Below the pieces are notes generated by a model. The model saw only the letters and a program-made list of their open reading frames with translations, did no database searches and was not told the DNA's origin. Positions 19,566 to 28,289 of a DNA stretch of 64,000 bases are shown piece by piece. Position numbers and translations under genes: made by a program. How positions within the stretch are numbered: the first letter of the stretch is position 1; the number at the start of each line of letters is the position of its first letter. This stretch comes from CAWFFV01 sp963814985 (GTDB lineage: Bacteria > Chloroflexota > Ktedonobacteria > Ktedonobacterales > Ktedonobacteraceae), in contig CAWFFV010000057.1 in the NCBI GenBank assembly GCA_963814985.1, positions 62,001 to 126,000 of the forward strand, given 5' to 3'.

Positions 19566-20423
19566 ATGGGTGGTCCACACATTTTTGTCAGCTATGATGT
19601 TACGGATACAGCGTATGAAAATACTTCTATGACCATGCAACTTATCTCAGATCTTCGTCATGCCGGAGCAGAGATTATAACCGATAGCAGTGCTGTTTCC
19701 AATGGAGCTTTTGTGCATTTCCTGAACCAGATGTTACTTCGCTGTCAATGGCTCATTCTGGTACAAACACCACAAGCTTTGCAGTCTTTACGTGTCCAAA
19801 CCTCCGTAAATACTGCCCTGCATCTGGTGGCACAGCAACGTATGAAGGGTGTGGTTCGTGTCATTGTTTCATCAATTGATTTGCAAGATGAACCGTTTGT
19901 ATGGACGACACTACATGAGTTCGATGCCAGACAGGATTATGCCAGAGCCAGAGATAAGATATTGTTAGCGTTAGGTCTGCTGAGAGTAGATGATGAACTG
20001 ACGGAAATGCAGCAGACGTTGCTGCTTCCTGTTACGGCAAATGCCCAGGCTTCCGTTCCTACTCTCGAAGATATTCCTGTGAGTTATCGATCATTAAGGG
20101 GGTTAGACAGGCCCGCTGGTTATTCGTCGTGGGTAAGCCTGGATCGGCCACCCCATTATGGATCTACTCATAAATCTTCTCAGCCTGGAAGCCTGGCAGT
20201 TTTTCTCAAATCTCTGACCACCCGCTTTTCAGCAGTATCAGCGAGCATCAGGAAGAACGTAAATGAGATATTTCTTCAAAAGCCGCAAAATTGTGCTCTG
20301 CCTCTCACTGAACATATTTCATCACTCTCTATTTGGCAGACTCAGCGTTTATGGCTGGTTCTTAGCTCCTTTGCGCTGCTCCTCATCCTTTTGTCGATAG
20401 GAGTATATATTATTGTGAGATGA
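19566..20423 (+). CDS. Tail-anchored TIR-domain protein
   Basis: A 285-residue protein with an N-terminal TIR-like domain: HIFVSYDVTDTAYEN (strand A and box 1), ISDLRHAGAEIITDSS, a gap, then FLNQMLLRCQWLILVQTPQA (sensing strand) and a final KGVVRVIVSSIDL. In NAD-cleaving TIR domains a glutamate sits in helix C; by eye the matching place in RVQTSVNTAL holds serine, so enzymatic activity is doubtful. A poorly conserved linker leads to one C-terminal membrane helix (about LWLVLSSFALLLILLSIGVY), which would leave the TIR domain in the cytosol. ATG 19566 follows GGGAGG. It is divergent from the vWA-PP2C-kinase cluster. Confidence 0.72.
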   Translation: MGGPHIFVSYDVTDTAYENTSMTMQLISDLRHAGAEIITDSSAVSNGAFVHFLNQMLLRCQWLILVQTPQALQSLRVQTSVNTALHLVAQQRMKGVVRVIVSSIDLQDEPFVWTTLHEFDARQDYARARDKILLALGLLRVDDELTEMQQTLLLPVTANAQASVPTLEDIPVSYRSLRGLDRPAGYSSWVSLDRPPHYGSTHKSSQPGSLAVFLKSLTTRFSAVSASIRKNVNEIFLQKPQNCALPLTEHISSLSIWQTQRLWLVLSSFALLLILLSIGVYIIVR

Positions 20424-20432
20424 GCACAACTC

Positions 20433-20516
20433 TTGTTTAGTGCGGGGTTTTATGGCCTGTGGAGGAGATTGCGACGCAAATCTCCTCCACAGGCCATAAA
20501 ACCCCGCACTAAACAA
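20433..20516. repeat. 84-bp near-perfect palindrome after the TIR gene
   Basis: Arms 20433-20473 and 20476-20516 are complementary over about 40 bases with one missing T near the centre. The left arm starts TTGTTTAGTGCGGGGTTTTA. It begins nine bases after the TIR stop codon. Without a T-run it is not a standard terminator, though the hairpin would be very stable. A MITE-like insertion is equally possible. Confidence 0.7.
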
Positions 20517-20677
20517 CCTGGGAACTGGAATAATTTCAGGTTTTTCCCTGTTATTATCTTAAAACGTCCCCATTTCCTCAAGGGACAGAAAAAGGTCTTG
20601 CAAATGCCCTGTAATAGTCCAGCTTTCCTTGACAAGTAAAAAGAGTACATGGTAATCTTTTGTAGGTTATTGAAATA

Positions 20678-20710
20678 ACTAAGTAAATCAACTTAGTCAA
20701 CATTGAGGTG
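20678..20710 (+). promoter_or_regulatory. Palindrome and ribosome site before the moeB-like gene
   Basis: ACTAAGT at 20678-20684 and ACTTAGT at 20691-20697 form a perfect 7-base inverted repeat with a 6-base spacer, a plausible repressor or activator site. Eight bases later GAGGTG (20705-20710) places the start at ATG 20718 and not at TTG 20712. The regulator is unknown. Confidence 0.4.
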
Positions 20711-20717
20711 ATTGAAC

Positions 20718-21909
20718 ATGGGTAATGCATCCCGTGAAATCATACAACGGGCGAAGCGACAGGTACCAGAGTGGACGCCATCGCAAGTACGCGAGAACCT
20801 TGCTCATCAGCAAGGGGTTGATCCCAAGGATCAGAATATCGTCCTGGTAGATGTACGTGAAAAGCATGAGTGGGATGAAGGGTACATTCCTGGTGCAGTG
20901 CATGTCCCGCGTGGCTTTCTCGAATTACGTATAGAAGAGACTGTTGCCGATAAGTCGAAAAAAGTAGTACTGTATTGTGCAGGCGGGACACGTTCACTCA
21001 TTGCCGGAACCACGTTGCAACAGATGGGCTATACAGATGTGATGTCGATGTCAGGTGGTTTTGGACAGTGGAAGGCCAATGGCTATGGTTTTGCTCAGCC
21101 TCGTACCATGACTGAGGCTCAGGCTAAGCGTTACAGTCGTCACCTCCTCGTTCCCGAAGTGGGGGAACAGGGTCAGTTTAAGCTCCTTGACTCCCGCGTT
21201 TTGCTCATCGGTGCCGGTGGTCTGGGTTCTCCCGCTGCCTATTACCTGGCTGCCGCAGGTGTCGGGACTATGGGTATTATTGATGCTGACGTAGTCGATG
21301 AAAGCAATCTCCAGCGTCAGATTTTGCATAATACCAAGCGTATTGGTCAGTACAAGGCTGAGTCCGCGCGTGAAACGATTGAAGCCCTGAATCCCGATGT
21401 GAAGGTTGTAACCTATATCGAGCGCCTGGATGAAACAAACGTAGAGCGCATCCTTGCAGATTATGATGTGGTCGTTGATGGTACCGACAACTTTCCCACT
21501 CGCTATTTGCTGAACGATGCGGCCATTCGTACGAATACGCCTGTTGTTCATGGAAGTGTTTTCCGCTTTGAAGGTCAGTTGACAATCTTCAAGCCCCACG
21601 AAGGGCCATGTTATCGTTGTCTCTATCCTGAACCACCCCCTCCCTCATTGGCACCAAGCTGTGCGGAAGCTGGAGTCCTGGGTGTGTTGCCAGGAATTAT
21701 TGGCCTGTTACAGGCAACCGAAACGATCAAGCTATTACCTGGGGATTGGCGATCCTCTGGTGGGTCGTCTCATGACATATGATGCCCTGGCAGGAGAGTT
21801 TAACGAACTGCGTCTGTTCCGTGATCCCAAATGTCTGGCTTGTGGTGAAGATGCACATCCAGAAAATCTTCCTACATATGCTGAAGTGTGTGCAGTTCCT
21901 GTTCGTTAG
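20718..21909 (+). pseudogene. moeB: Rhodanese-ThiF sulfur carrier adenylyltransferase, one frameshift
   Basis: E1-like enzyme that adenylates and probably sulfurates the C-terminus of small sulfur carriers. An N-terminal rhodanese domain has the persulfide loop CAGGTRS with Cys87. A ThiF/MoeB domain follows with LIGAGGLGSPAAYYLA (ATP loop), DNFPTRYLLND, and zinc cysteines in CYRCLYPEP and CLACGED. In MoeZ-type proteins the rhodanese comes last, so the order is reversed here. The frame breaks at the CC of TTACCTGGGG (about 21738): after GLLQATETIKLL the true continuation is LGIGDPLVGRLMTYDA in the +1 frame, to 21909. Removing one C restores about 396 residues. It heads the CysO, CysM, Mec cluster. 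The break is more likely a sequence error than real decay. Confidence 0.85.
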
Positions 21910-21995
21910 AACACTGGCAAACAGGGTAATCGCAGGAATTGCCTGACAGTACTGTTTATTCCGTGTATAATAGTAATAGAAGGAGAACGGCAGTT

Positions 21996-22268
21996 ATGGC
22001 AACTGTTCGTCTAGCGCCTGTGTTACGAGCGTCTGCCGGTGGAGCCAAGCAAGTGAGTGCTCAAGGAAGTACCCTTGTTGAAATTTTGTCTGATCTGTAT
22101 CAGCGTTATCCGGCATTGAAAGAGCAGATTCAACCAGAACAGGAACTCAGTCGCTTTATTAATGTCTACGTGAATGACCAGGATGTACGCTATCTGCAGG
22201 GCTTAGAGACGAGTGTTGGTCCAGGTGATACCATTATTCTCTTGCCGGCTATGGCGGGAGGATTTTAG
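21996..22268 (+). CDS. cysO: CysO-like sulfur carrier protein (ubiquitin fold) with GGF end
   Basis: MoaD/ThiS-family carrier of 90 residues that would receive sulfur as a C-terminal thiocarboxylate. ATG 21996 is placed by AAGGAGAA. The beta-grasp pattern runs from ATVRLAPVLRASAGG through LVEILSDLYQRYPAL to IILLPAMAGGF. Active carriers end in Gly-Gly, but here one phenylalanine follows. A JAMM protease encoded 1 kb downstream could remove it, as known for Wolinella HcyS, where HcyD trims one residue. It lies between the activating enzyme and CysM, 9 bases before the latter. Confidence 0.85.
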   Translation: MATVRLAPVLRASAGGAKQVSAQGSTLVEILSDLYQRYPALKEQIQPEQELSRFINVYVNDQDVRYLQGLETSVGPGDTIILLPAMAGGF

Positions 22269-22277
22269 GAGAGACTT

Positions 22278-23214
22278 ATGCGCTACGGCAGTATACTGGA
22301 GACTATAGGTAATACTCCCCTGGTAGAACTGAAGAGCTTTAGTCCCCGTCCTGGCGTAGAGATTTATGCCAAGCTGGAGGGGATGAACCCCTCTGGTAGT
22401 ATCAAGGATCGTGTTGCCATACGCATGATAGAGGAAGCTGAGATCAGTGGCAAGTCTTCAGCCTGGCTCTATTCTCCTGGAGCCAACTAGCGGTAATACA
22501 GGAATTGCGCTGGCTATGATCTCGCTTGTCAAAGGCTATCAGTTTGTGGCTGTGATGCCTGACAATGTGACCCGCGAGCGCCGTCAAATGCTCGAACTTT
22601 ACGGCGCAAAGATCATCTTCTCTGATGGAAAATTGGGGAGCAATGAGGCAATCAGGCTTGCTAAAGAACTGGTCAATAGTGATGAACGCTATACCATGCT
22701 CTACCAGTATGGGAATGAAGCTAATCCTCGTGCGCACTACTATGGTACAGCACTGGAGATTATCAAAGATCTGCCAGATCTAGATGTGTTTGTGGCTGGT
22801 CTGGGCACTGGTGGAACCCTGACGGGGAATGCTCGCCGCCTGAAGGAATATAATCCAGCTATTAAGGTTGTGGCGGCTGAACCATTGCAGGGTGAGAGCG
22901 TACAGGGTCTACGTAGCCTTGAAGATGGCTTTGTTCCGCCCGTGTTGGATCGATCTCTGCTTGACGGGAAAATGCTTGTTTCTAGTATGGACGCGTTGAG
23001 CCGAACTCGCCAGCTCAAAGACCAGGAGGGCATCTTCGCAGGCCCATCCTGTGGTGCATCTCTACATGCAGCCTTACGTATTGCAGCGAGCCTTGAACAT
23101 GGCAAAATTGTTACCATTCTAGCCGATGGTGGATGGAAATACCTGAGTGAAGATCTCTGGACCCGCGAGTTAGATAAACTCGAAGACGATTTAGAGGCAA
23201 AGATATTATGGTAG
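22278..23214 (+). pseudogene. cysM: CysM-type cysteine synthase, one frameshift
   Basis: PLP enzyme that makes cysteine, in this context from O-phosphoserine or O-acetylserine and thiocarboxylated CysO. The PLP lysine is K43 in SGSIKDR; then follow TSGNTG, the PLP phosphate loop GLGTGGTLTG, and the C-terminal DGGWKYLSEDLW typical of the CysO-dependent CysM branch. After EEAEISGK one extra T near 22455 (AAGTCTTCAG) ends the frame at 22490, and the true sequence LQPGSILLEPTSGNTG continues one base later. Repaired length is about 311 residues, normal for the family. A conserved biosynthetic gene broken this simply suggests an error in the sequence. Confidence 0.87.
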
Positions 23215-23633
23215 ATGACGAAAATTTTGTTGTACGTATTCCTGAGTCAATCTATAAGGAGATGGTCTCCCATATTGTTGCTGGTTATCCAAATGAAGCC
23301 TGTGGAGCACTGGGCAGCAAAGACGGTCAGGTAGTCAAGAACTACCCAACTGCCAATGCAGCCGAGGCTCCCGATGATTTTTCCATCATTGCTGAGTCTG
23401 ACCTTGTACGCATCTACAATGACATTGATGCGTATGATGGAGAGATGATCTATTATCACTCACACCCCCACTCCGAAGCTTATCCCTCTTCCCGTGATAT
23501 TGACTGGGCAAAACGTAGTGGCTATATGTACTTAATCTTCTCTCATCGACACTATCCAGAACATCCATATGCCAGGGTGTTTTTGATCGATAATGCCGGT
23601 CATGTGACAGAAGGTAAGGTATTGCTCATTTAG
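23208..23633 (+). CDS. mec: Mec-type JAMM metalloprotease
   Basis: Zinc peptidase of the JAMM/MPN+ family. In mycobacteria Mec releases cysteine from the CysO-cysteine adduct; related HcyD trims the carrier C-terminus. The conserved glutamate is in NEACGALG (residue 30) and the metal site is HSHPHSEAYPSSRD, which keeps the HxH, Ser and Asp. Length 141 residues is usual. The start overlaps the end of cysM by seven bases, so the two are translationally linked. It completes a cluster of activating enzyme, carrier, synthase and protease. Confidence 0.92.
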   Translation: MVDDENFVVRIPESIYKEMVSHIVAGYPNEACGALGSKDGQVVKNYPTANAAEAPDDFSIIAESDLVRIYNDIDAYDGEMIYYHSHPHSEAYPSSRDIDWAKRSGYMYLIFSHRHYPEHPYARVFLIDNAGHVTEGKVLLI

Positions 23634-23884
23634 CCAGTGATCGATGTTTGTCTGAAAAGTACCGTTTGCCTGGAACATTTGGGCTGAATAGTTGTCGTCC
23701 CCTGTGTAGAATGCTATAATTTCTCCTGGTTGTACAGAAAAGAGCCTCAATGCTGAGAACGTACATCATATTATAATACCCATTTATACTGGTAGTATGT
23801 ATACAGCTTTTTATAAAATCCTTGGGAGGATCGTTTCTTGCAAAGAAAGTGTACGAGAAATGGATATCCTGGAATGGGGTATCT

Positions 23885-25684
23885 ATGAAATATCTCAAAT
23901 ATAGTGCTTCTGAAGTGTGGGCTTCAGGAATAATCGTTGTCGCCGTATTGCTACGCTTTACCTTACTAGGGTTGGGGTGGCCGCTACTGGATAGTGATGA
24001 GGGGACGATGGGGCTAATGGGTATGCACATTGCCTATCGTGGAGAGCATCCAATCTTTTTCTATGGTCAGGGCTATATGGGAGCTTTTGAGGCATATGTT
24101 GCGGCTGTGATGTTCCGTCTCTTTGGCGTCTCAACTTTTACGCTACGGCTGGGTTTGATTCTCATCTATATTGTATTTCTTCTTGGTATGTATCTCCTGA
24201 CGAGCTTACTCTACTCAAAGAAGTGGGCTTTGATAATCCTGATCTTGCTGGCCCTGGGGTCCAATCCTCAGTTGACACGAGAACTTGTTGCGGTGGGTGG
24301 CGATCCCGAAACGTTGGTGTGTGGCACAATCCTGGTGCTTCTTGCTACATGGCTGGCCCTTGGTGCTGTGAAAGGACCTTCCACACGTAATCAGTGGCGG
24401 CGTCTGGTCGCATATGGTACCTGGGGATTAACCGCAGGCTTTGGTCTCTGGTCTCATATGCTGGTGGCTCCCTTTGTCCTGATGGGAGGCTCGATCATTC
24501 TGCTATTTTGCTGGCGGGACCTGTTTAGCTGGGCACCAATTTTGCTGGTAGTGGGACTGCTCATCGGAGGTTATCCCCTGATCAGGTACAATATTACGGC
24601 ACCACCTGGAAAGGATTTGATCTCCGTTCTTCGTAACATCCATAGTGTAGTGGGCGTTCCTCAACCGCCCTTTGATGTGTTATTTCCACGCCAAATCGAA
24701 GGTGCATTTCTGATTACTCTGCCCACTGCTACTGGTGCCAATCCGCTCTGCTCCAGTACGGATATACATATTTTTCACTTTACTGACCTGCATGCTTTCC
24801 GTTGTAACCTGTTTCCGGCTACCTGGTCATTGGGTATTGTCCTCCTGTGGACAATAGCTATCTCCATGGCGGTGGGGGCACTATGGCGGTTTTGGTTCCG
24901 TTCTCCTGCCAGTTCCCGGTCCCTTGAGGAGAAACAAAATGCTGTTCTCCACTTCTCACGTCTCTCGCTGCTCATGTGTTCCGCAATTACCTTTGTGCTC
25001 TATGTCCTCAGCCCAAATGCAGGATTGTTCCCGGTGGCTACCTCGCGCTATCTAGTTGGTATGTTGATCACGGCTCCTGCATTACTGTGGCCGCTTTGGG
25101 GTGGTGTCAATGCGGTGAAACCGCTAGCACTGAAATTTTCACAGGTGACAGTCGCGGTGAGATTCTCAAAGGTGAGCTTTTTCTTGCGGCGTGCCGCCCT
25201 TGTGCTTGTGGGTGCTGTCTTTTTGCTGGGAACGTTTAGTACGTTTACCGGAATTCCTGCTGCCCCTCCCATTGACAAACGTCAGGATGTATTCGCAACT
25301 CAAGCCATTGATCAGCATTTAGGTGTTCCTGCAACCCAGGCCTTTAATCAACAGGAAGCCGGTCTGATTCGTAATCTTTTGCGTATTGGGGTCACGCGTA
25401 TCTACTCCGATTATTGGACCTGTGACCGTATTATCTTTCGCACTCAGGAGCACATTTTATGTAGTGTGGTACGTGATGATGGGAGAACCCCATTTCATAA
25501 TCGCTATCCACGCTATGCTGTAATCGTAGCTGAGGACCCGTACGCCGCTGATGTTCTTAAGGAGGGATCTTTGCAAGATATCTCTTTTATGGACTATATA
25601 AAGGGCAGAAGCAGATTGTATAAGCGCTATACCTTTGATAGTTACGATGTCTATCAACCTTATAGTAAGCCGTCATCTTTGTAA
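23885..25684 (+). CDS. GT-C type membrane glycosyltransferase (GT39/PMT-like)
   Basis: Integral membrane protein of about 599 residues with roughly ten hydrophobic helices in its first 480 residues and a soluble C-terminal part. The first extracytoplasmic loop has DSDEGTMG, the acidic motif expected for the catalytic site of GT-C enzymes that use lipid-phosphate sugars. The acceptor cannot be guessed. ATG 23885 is chosen because the hydrophobic start follows closely; an in-frame TTG at 23822 is the alternative. It lies 11 bases before the MFS gene and is probably cotranscribed with it. The 23634-23884 gap holds only AT-rich promoter-like sequence. Confidence 0.72.
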   Translation: MKYLKYSASEVWASGIIVVAVLLRFTLLGLGWPLLDSDEGTMGLMGMHIAYRGEHPIFFYGQGYMGAFEAYVAAVMFRLFGVSTFTLRLGLILIYIVFLLGMYLLTSLLYSKKWALIILILLALGSNPQLTRELVAVGGDPETLVCGTILVLLATWLALGAVKGPSTRNQWRRLVAYGTWGLTAGFGLWSHMLVAPFVLMGGSIILLFCWRDLFSWAPILLVVGLLIGGYPLIRYNITAPPGKDLISVLRNIHSVVGVPQPPFDVLFPRQIEGAFLITLPTATGANPLCSSTDIHIFHFTDLHAFRCNLFPATWSLGIVLLWTIAISMAVGALWRFWFRSPASSRSLEEKQNAVLHFSRLSLLMCSAITFVLYVLSPNAGLFPVATSRYLVGMLITAPALLWPLWGGVNAVKPLALKFSQVTVAVRFSKVSFFLRRAALVLVGAVFLLGTFSTFTGIPAAPPIDKRQDVFATQAIDQHLGVPATQAFNQQEAGLIRNLLRIGVTRIYSDYWTCDRIIFRTQEHILCSVVRDDGRTPFHNRYPRYAVIVAEDPYAADVLKEGSLQDISFMDYIKGRSRLYKRYTFDSYDVYQPYSKPSSL

Positions 25685-25695
25685 TAAGGATCATT

Positions 25696-27168
25696 ATGAA
25701 TTCTTCTCATCTCTCTGCTGATGAGCAGCCTGATGGATCGGCAGCCGTGCACCATGATGGGTATAAATGGACAGCCCTCTCTGTCACAACCGTTGGTGCC
25801 CTGCTTGCCTCCATTCAGGGATCGGCTTTACTCATTGCGCTACCCAGTATTTTGGCCGAACTACATATCACGTTCTTTACTGTAATGTGGGTACTCATGG
25901 GCTATCTGCTCATTACAACCGTTTTGACGCCGATTGTGGGGCGCTTAGCCGATATCTGGGGACGCAAAAGGCTCTACAATAGTGGTTTTTTGATGTTTAC
26001 GCTTGGCTCACTGGTGGCAGGTTTATCGCAACAACAGTTTCATGGCGCTGACCTGATTCTAGGACGTGTCATTCAGGGTATAGGTGGTGCACTTCTTGTC
26101 ACCAATAGCACAGCTATCGTCACTGATGCTTTCCGTAAAGGTCAGGTGGGGTTTGGACTTGGTGTCAATCAGATTGCAGGTGCGGCAGGTTTTCTGATAG
26201 GACCGATTATTGGTGGCTTATTGACAGAGTGGTCATGGCGCTGGGTCTTTCTCTTCAATGTGCCATTGGGGATCTTTGGAGCGCTCTGGGGTATCTGGCG
26301 GCTTCGCGAGCCTGTTCGACTCCGTGCAGGTCAACATATTGACTGGTTTGGGAGTATAACGCTGACGGTTGGTCTCACGGGCGTGTTGTTAGCTTTGACC
26401 ATGTTAGCCTTTCCCATGCTTGGACAGGCGGTAATAATAGCTATTCTGGCGATTGGTATTGTTAGTTTGGTTCTGTTTGCTGTGGTCGAACCACGGATCA
26501 AGGAACCAATCGTACAATTGCACCTCTTCCGTGATCGTCTCTTCTTCCTGGCAAATTTGAGCGGCTTACTCAATGGCATTGCGCGTGGAGCTGTGCTGTT
26601 CCTCTTGATCTTTTTCCTCCAGGGTCCGTACGGGCAGGATCCATTACGCGCTGGCCTGATGTTGACTCCTTTTGGCATTGCCTTTATGCTAATTGGCCCA
26701 TTAAGCGGGCGTTTATCGGATCGAGTGGGATCTCGTTTACTTGCTCCTATTGGCCTGGGTATCTCTTCACTTGGCTTACTGGGCCTGTTCACTATCGGAC
26801 CATCTACGCCGTACTGGTTACTCTCGTTGTATATGGCTTTAATGGGCGGAGGTTCGGGCTTCTTTATCTCGCCAAATACGAATGCGATCATGAGTTCGGT
26901 GTCACCGCAAACCAGGGGAGCCGCTGCCGGTATCCTCAATATGCTCAATAACACTGGTCAAATGCTCAGTATTGCTATTGTCTTCCCGCTGGCCTTGAGT
27001 GCAGTCCCAATGGCTGCTATGATGCGGGTGTTCGTCTATGGTGGCGGTATGAGTCAGTTTCCTGCCGCTTTAGCCATTTTTCTGCATGGTTTGCATCTGG
27101 CATTCCTGGTATCATTTGTTCTTAGCATGCTTGCAATGATAGTTGCAGCGTTGCGTCCTGCCCACTGA
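25696..27168 (+). CDS. MFS drug/H+ antiporter, DHA2 (EmrB/QacA) family
   Basis: A 490-residue exporter with about 14 membrane helices, the count typical of DHA2 proteins. Motif A is visible as GRLADIWGRKRLYN in loop 2-3 and a related copy, GRLSDRVGSRLL, appears in the second half. The motif C region is GAAGFLIGPIIGGLL. It acts in the cytoplasmic membrane, exporting unknown hydrophobic compounds by proton exchange. ATG 25696 follows AAGGATCATT. The GT-C gene precedes it by 11 bases and the DtxR-type regulator gene follows after 125 bases. Confidence 0.9.
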   Translation: MNSSHLSADEQPDGSAAVHHDGYKWTALSVTTVGALLASIQGSALLIALPSILAELHITFFTVMWVLMGYLLITTVLTPIVGRLADIWGRKRLYNSGFLMFTLGSLVAGLSQQQFHGADLILGRVIQGIGGALLVTNSTAIVTDAFRKGQVGFGLGVNQIAGAAGFLIGPIIGGLLTEWSWRWVFLFNVPLGIFGALWGIWRLREPVRLRAGQHIDWFGSITLTVGLTGVLLALTMLAFPMLGQAVIIAILAIGIVSLVLFAVVEPRIKEPIVQLHLFRDRLFFLANLSGLLNGIARGAVLFLLIFFLQGPYGQDPLRAGLMLTPFGIAFMLIGPLSGRLSDRVGSRLLAPIGLGISSLGLLGLFTIGPSTPYWLLSLYMALMGGGSGFFISPNTNAIMSSVSPQTRGAAAGILNMLNNTGQMLSIAIVFPLALSAVPMAAMMRVFVYGGGMSQFPAALAIFLHGLHLAFLVSFVLSMLAMIVAALRPAH

Positions 27169-27293
27169 ACGGGTCCATCAGGGCCACTGCGAACCGGTAG
27201 CATTTTTGGGTTCCGTACCCCCTTGCAGTCGTTTTAGCTATATGTTAATATATTTTTATAAATATAAAAGAAATCTTTGGGGAGGGGGAAATT

Positions 27294-27998
27294 ATGCAAA
27301 AACCTATTCAGGAGCTTGCGCCGCGTATTAGCGATTGCCTCAAGCTGATTCATGCTATGCAGGAGCGTGGGCAGAAAGTCTCAACTTCGGCTGTGAGCGA
27401 ACGTTTGGGTGTAAGTGATGCTACTGCAACAATGATGTTCAAGGATTTTGCCTCTGCTGGTTGGGTAGAACATATTCCGTATCGTGGTGTTCGCCTGACT
27501 CCCCTTGGTGAGCGTAAGGCGATGGAGGTTATCCGTCATCATCGGTTACTGGAACTCTATCTGGCGCGTGAGTTAGGCTATAGTTGGGATAAGGTTCATG
27601 AGGAGGCAGATAAACTCGAACACGTTATCTCCGAAGAGTTCGAGGAAAAGCTGGACCAACTCTTGGGTTATCCGACGGTTGACCCCCATGGCGACCCTAT
27701 TCCTAGTAAGGATGGCGTCCTTGTTGTGCGCAAGGGGCCGACACTCTCGCAGTTAGCGGAAGGGCAAGTGGCTCAAATCCTCCGTGTTAATGACCAGGAC
27801 CCCGAAAAATTGTGTTATTTGGGAGAACTGGGAATGTATCCAGGTGTACATGTGGAAGTGATTGGGCGTGCCCCCTTTGGGGGACCTCTGCGTATTCGTG
27901 TCGGTGAAGCACATGAACAAGTAGAGCATATATTGGGAGCAGAACTGGCTAATCACATCATGGTAACATTGCTGCAAGTAGAAGAAGTTTTGAAATAG
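27294..27998 (+). CDS. DtxR/MntR family metal-dependent repressor with FeoA-like domain
   Basis: Transcription regulator that senses Fe(II) or Mn(II). Residues 1-70 form a winged helix with KVSTSAVSERLGVSDATATMMFKDF as recognition unit (split here: KVSTSAVSERLGVSD, then ATATMMFKDF). Residues 71-140 form the metal-binding dimerisation domain, with RHHRLLELYLARELGYSWDK, EADKLEHVI and GYPTVDPHGDPIP. The last 75 residues form an SH3-like FeoA domain. At 234 residues it is of DtxR/IdeR size. ATG 27294 follows GGGGAGGGGG. Upstream lies an A/T-rich promoter region with TATATTTTTATAAATATAA, which could also be its operator. Confidence 0.9.
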   Translation: MQKPIQELAPRISDCLKLIHAMQERGQKVSTSAVSERLGVSDATATMMFKDFASAGWVEHIPYRGVRLTPLGERKAMEVIRHHRLLELYLARELGYSWDKVHEEADKLEHVISEEFEEKLDQLLGYPTVDPHGDPIPSKDGVLVVRKGPTLSQLAEGQVAQILRVNDQDPEKLCYLGELGMYPGVHVEVIGRAPFGGPLRIRVGEAHEQVEHILGAELANHIMVTLLQVEEVLK

Positions 27999-28026
27999 CT
28001 GTTTGACTCTCGAATCCTCTGAAAAA

Positions 28027-28153
28027 AGTAACTATTCAGGTCTCCTCGCCACCTGCTGCTCCTCTTTTTCTGTTCCTCAGCGCCCACACGCACACGCATA
28101 ATATGCGAGCGCGTGGCGCTGAGGAATCAGAAAAAGGGACCTGAATAGTTACT
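28027..28153. repeat. 127-bp palindromic MITE-like element (family A)
   Basis: Ends AGTAACTATTCAGGTC and the inverted GACCTGAATAGTTACT. The inner arms also pair: CTTTTTCTGTTCCTCAGCGC against GCGCTGAGGAATCAGAAAAAG with one mismatch, so nearly the whole unit can fold into one hairpin. It separates the DtxR-like gene from the FAD reductase gene. The same ends bound the element at 61669-61821. Confidence 0.8.
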
Positions 28154-28289
28154 GAAAAAATGATGAAACATTTAATCTGATTCTGCCCGTTGCCAAATTA
28201 TAGCGTTCTCTGCGAAACTATGCTAAGATGCTTAAATACTCAGGAGGATTTTTCTGTGAGGACAAATCCGCAAATAAGGAGTGATTTAC

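Noticed and set aside
20433..20650. Two opposed small open frames after the TIR gene
   Set aside because: Both are made of the long palindrome and its flank.
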